Of a DNA stretch of 64,000 nt, positions 63,110-64,000 are shown one piece after another. The stretch comes from Algoriphagus lutimaris (GTDB taxonomy: Bacteria > Bacteroidota > Bacteroidia > Cytophagales > Cyclobacteriaceae), in assembly GCF_017051705.1 (NCBI RefSeq), contig NZ_JAFIDJ010000001.1:1269786-1333785 (forward strand), given 5' to 3'. The translations under genes and the position numbers were made by a program. Under the pieces are notes generated by a model that searched no databases, was not told where the DNA came from, and saw only the letters and a program-made list of their open reading frames with translations. The number at the start of each line of letters is the position of its first letter. Positions within the stretch are counted from its first letter, which is position 1.

Positions 63110-63820
63110 ATGAAAAAAATACTTTTCTCCTCATTTATATTCCTTCTCACATCTACTTCTTTTGCTCAATTAATAGATTCTAATTCAAAAGAAAATTACC
63201 TGAATGATATGAAGGATGAGTTAACTGTCGAATGGCCAAAGAACAAAACGATTAATCTGGTATTTCATGGACACAGCGTACCGGCTGGATATTTTAAAAC
63301 TCCAGAGGTTAATACCCTGAATTCCTACCCTTTTTTGGCTTTAAAAGGAATCAAAGAAGCTTATCCCTTTGCGGTAGTCAATGTGATCAATACCTCTATT
63401 GGAGGGGAGAACTCTAATAGTGGGCAAAAGAGATTTAAAAAGGAAGTTCTCCCCCATCAACCCAACATCTTGTTTATTGACTATGCATTAAATGACCGCG
63501 GAATTGGCTTGGATCAATCTCGAAAAGCATGGGAAAAAATGATTGTCAAAGCTTTAAAGAAAAATATCAAAGTAATCCTTTTAACTCCATCACCTGATCT
63601 TAAAATAGACCTTACAGAGTCCGGAAATGAATTAGATTTACATCGCCAACAGATAATTGGATTGGCAAAAAAATATCAAGTGGGATTGGTGGACAGTTAC
63701 TCTCTTTTTCAAAAATTAAAAGAGAACTGTAACTGCCTGAATGAGTATATGTCTCAGGGAAACCACCCCAATGAAAAGGGACATCAACTTATAGCTAAAG
63801 AAATCTTGACTTACTTCTGA
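63110..63820 (+). CDS. exported SGNH/GDSL-type hydrolase
   Basis: From ATG 63110 the 236-residue protein has a signal peptide (MKKILFSSFIFLLTSTSFA) and an SGNH fold. The block I nucleophile is Ser56 in HGHSVPAG, the block II Gly is in NTSIGGENS, the block III Asn is in DYALNDRG, and the block V Asp/His are in GNHPNEKGH. It is an esterase or acetyl-esterase acting outside the cytoplasm, probably on sugar or lipid esters. The frame extends upstream to a TTG at 63104 but the ATG fits the signal peptide. Confidence 0.88.
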   Translation: MKKILFSSFIFLLTSTSFAQLIDSNSKENYLNDMKDELTVEWPKNKTINLVFHGHSVPAGYFKTPEVNTLNSYPFLALKGIKEAYPFAVVNVINTSIGGENSNSGQKRFKKEVLPHQPNILFIDYALNDRGIGLDQSRKAWEKMIVKALKKNIKVILLTPSPDLKIDLTESGNELDLHRQQIIGLAKKYQVGLVDSYSLFQKLKENCNCLNEYMSQGNHPNEKGHQLIAKEILTYF

Positions 63821-63988
63821 TTTACTTTTTTCCAGAATTAATAGTACCAAGTCTGATCGTTCTTCTACTACTCTTTTTTACTAAAAAACAGGTTGGTTTG
63901 AGTTTCCTTTGATAATCCGAGAATTCCTATTTCAAAAAGTCCTATTTTGTAGTAAGTAAATTCAATTTCAAACTAATTATAGGTCATT

Positions 63989-64000
63989 ATGAAAAAAAAT
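63989..64000 (+). CDS. start of a further gene (cut by the window edge)
   Basis: The last 12 bases are ATGAAAAAAAAT, coding M-K-K-N, the usual opening of a signal peptide in these genomes. It follows about 170 bases of noncoding sequence after the SGNH gene. Only four codons are visible, so no function can be given. Confidence 0.35.

Noticed and set aside
1-64000. CRISPR array, prophage, insertion sequence, tRNA or defence island
   Set aside because: No regular direct repeats, transposase, integrase, cloverleaf or defence-type genes were seen on either strand by reading.

Overview
The window looks like a chromosomal segment of a Bacteroidota bacterium of the order Cytophagales, closest in style to Cyclobacteriaceae such as Algoriphagus. 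This placement is inferred from gene content, not from a database search. The base composition is AT-rich. Two exported proteins end in type IX secretion sorting domains. Promoters resemble the Bacteroidota TTTG / TAnnTTTG type and Shine-Dalgarno sequences are weak or absent. Families typical of this group are present: DUF2911, DUF1573, PmoA/DUF6807, ThuA, the Lacal_2735 family and PagL-type acyloxyacyl hydrolase. I saw no rRNA, tRNA, CRISPR array, insertion sequence, integrase or phage gene.

Layout. 1-3700: the tail of an unrecognised gene, a cupin protein, a decayed gene fragment, then a divergent pair for tryptophan/kynurenine-type catabolism (tryptophan 2,3-dioxygenase and a glutaryl-CoA dehydrogenase-like enzyme), followed by a lipoprotein pseudogene with four in-frame stops. 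3700-13200: a large type IX secreted beta-helix protein, a DUF1573 protein, trpS, fabF, an acidic conserved protein, and two oxidoreductases. 13231-24016: a tightly packed minus-strand cluster with holA, a 995-residue TPR protein, an outer-membrane barrel, a SPOR protein, ExbB, ExbD, a TonB/TolA-like protein, folC and trmB. From the TPR protein to the TonB-like protein this resembles a Tol/Ton-type trans-envelope machine. 24100-33300: a TPR protein, a tandem-domain universal stress protein, a GhrA-type reductase, a DUF2911 protein, and a PIG-L deacetylase / micro-ORF / sodium symporter operon, then a PagL-like lipid A deacylase. 33500-43900: a TPR protein, gyrA, two exported proteins, rpe, a type IX secreted subtilisin overlapped by a lipoprotein, a TrpF-like pseudo-enzyme and an aldo/keto reductase. 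44000-48900: two Gfo/Idh/MocA oxidoreductases and a PmoA-like protein, with a divergent ThuA gene, which together look like a periplasmic sugar or glycoside oxidation module. 48900-64000: mostly plus-strand accessory genes including yjdM, an FAD oxidoreductase, a beta-lactamase-fold hydrolase, DUF2200, an Asp/Asn hydroxylase-like protein, SDRs, a sulfatase, cbpA-cbpM, an S41 peptidase, an FG-GAP protein and an SGNH hydrolase. The last 12 bases look like the start of another gene.

The observations I rate most worth checking are: a 34-codon membrane micro-ORF coupled by an ATGA overlap to a sodium symporter that carries an unusual coiled-coil insert; a strong terminator placed inside the coding sequence of an opposing gene; the envelope operon; and a TrpF-like barrel that lacks both catalytic residues. 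None of these proves a new system. Gene starts were revised in many places where a downstream ATG fits a signal peptide, family length or promoter better.
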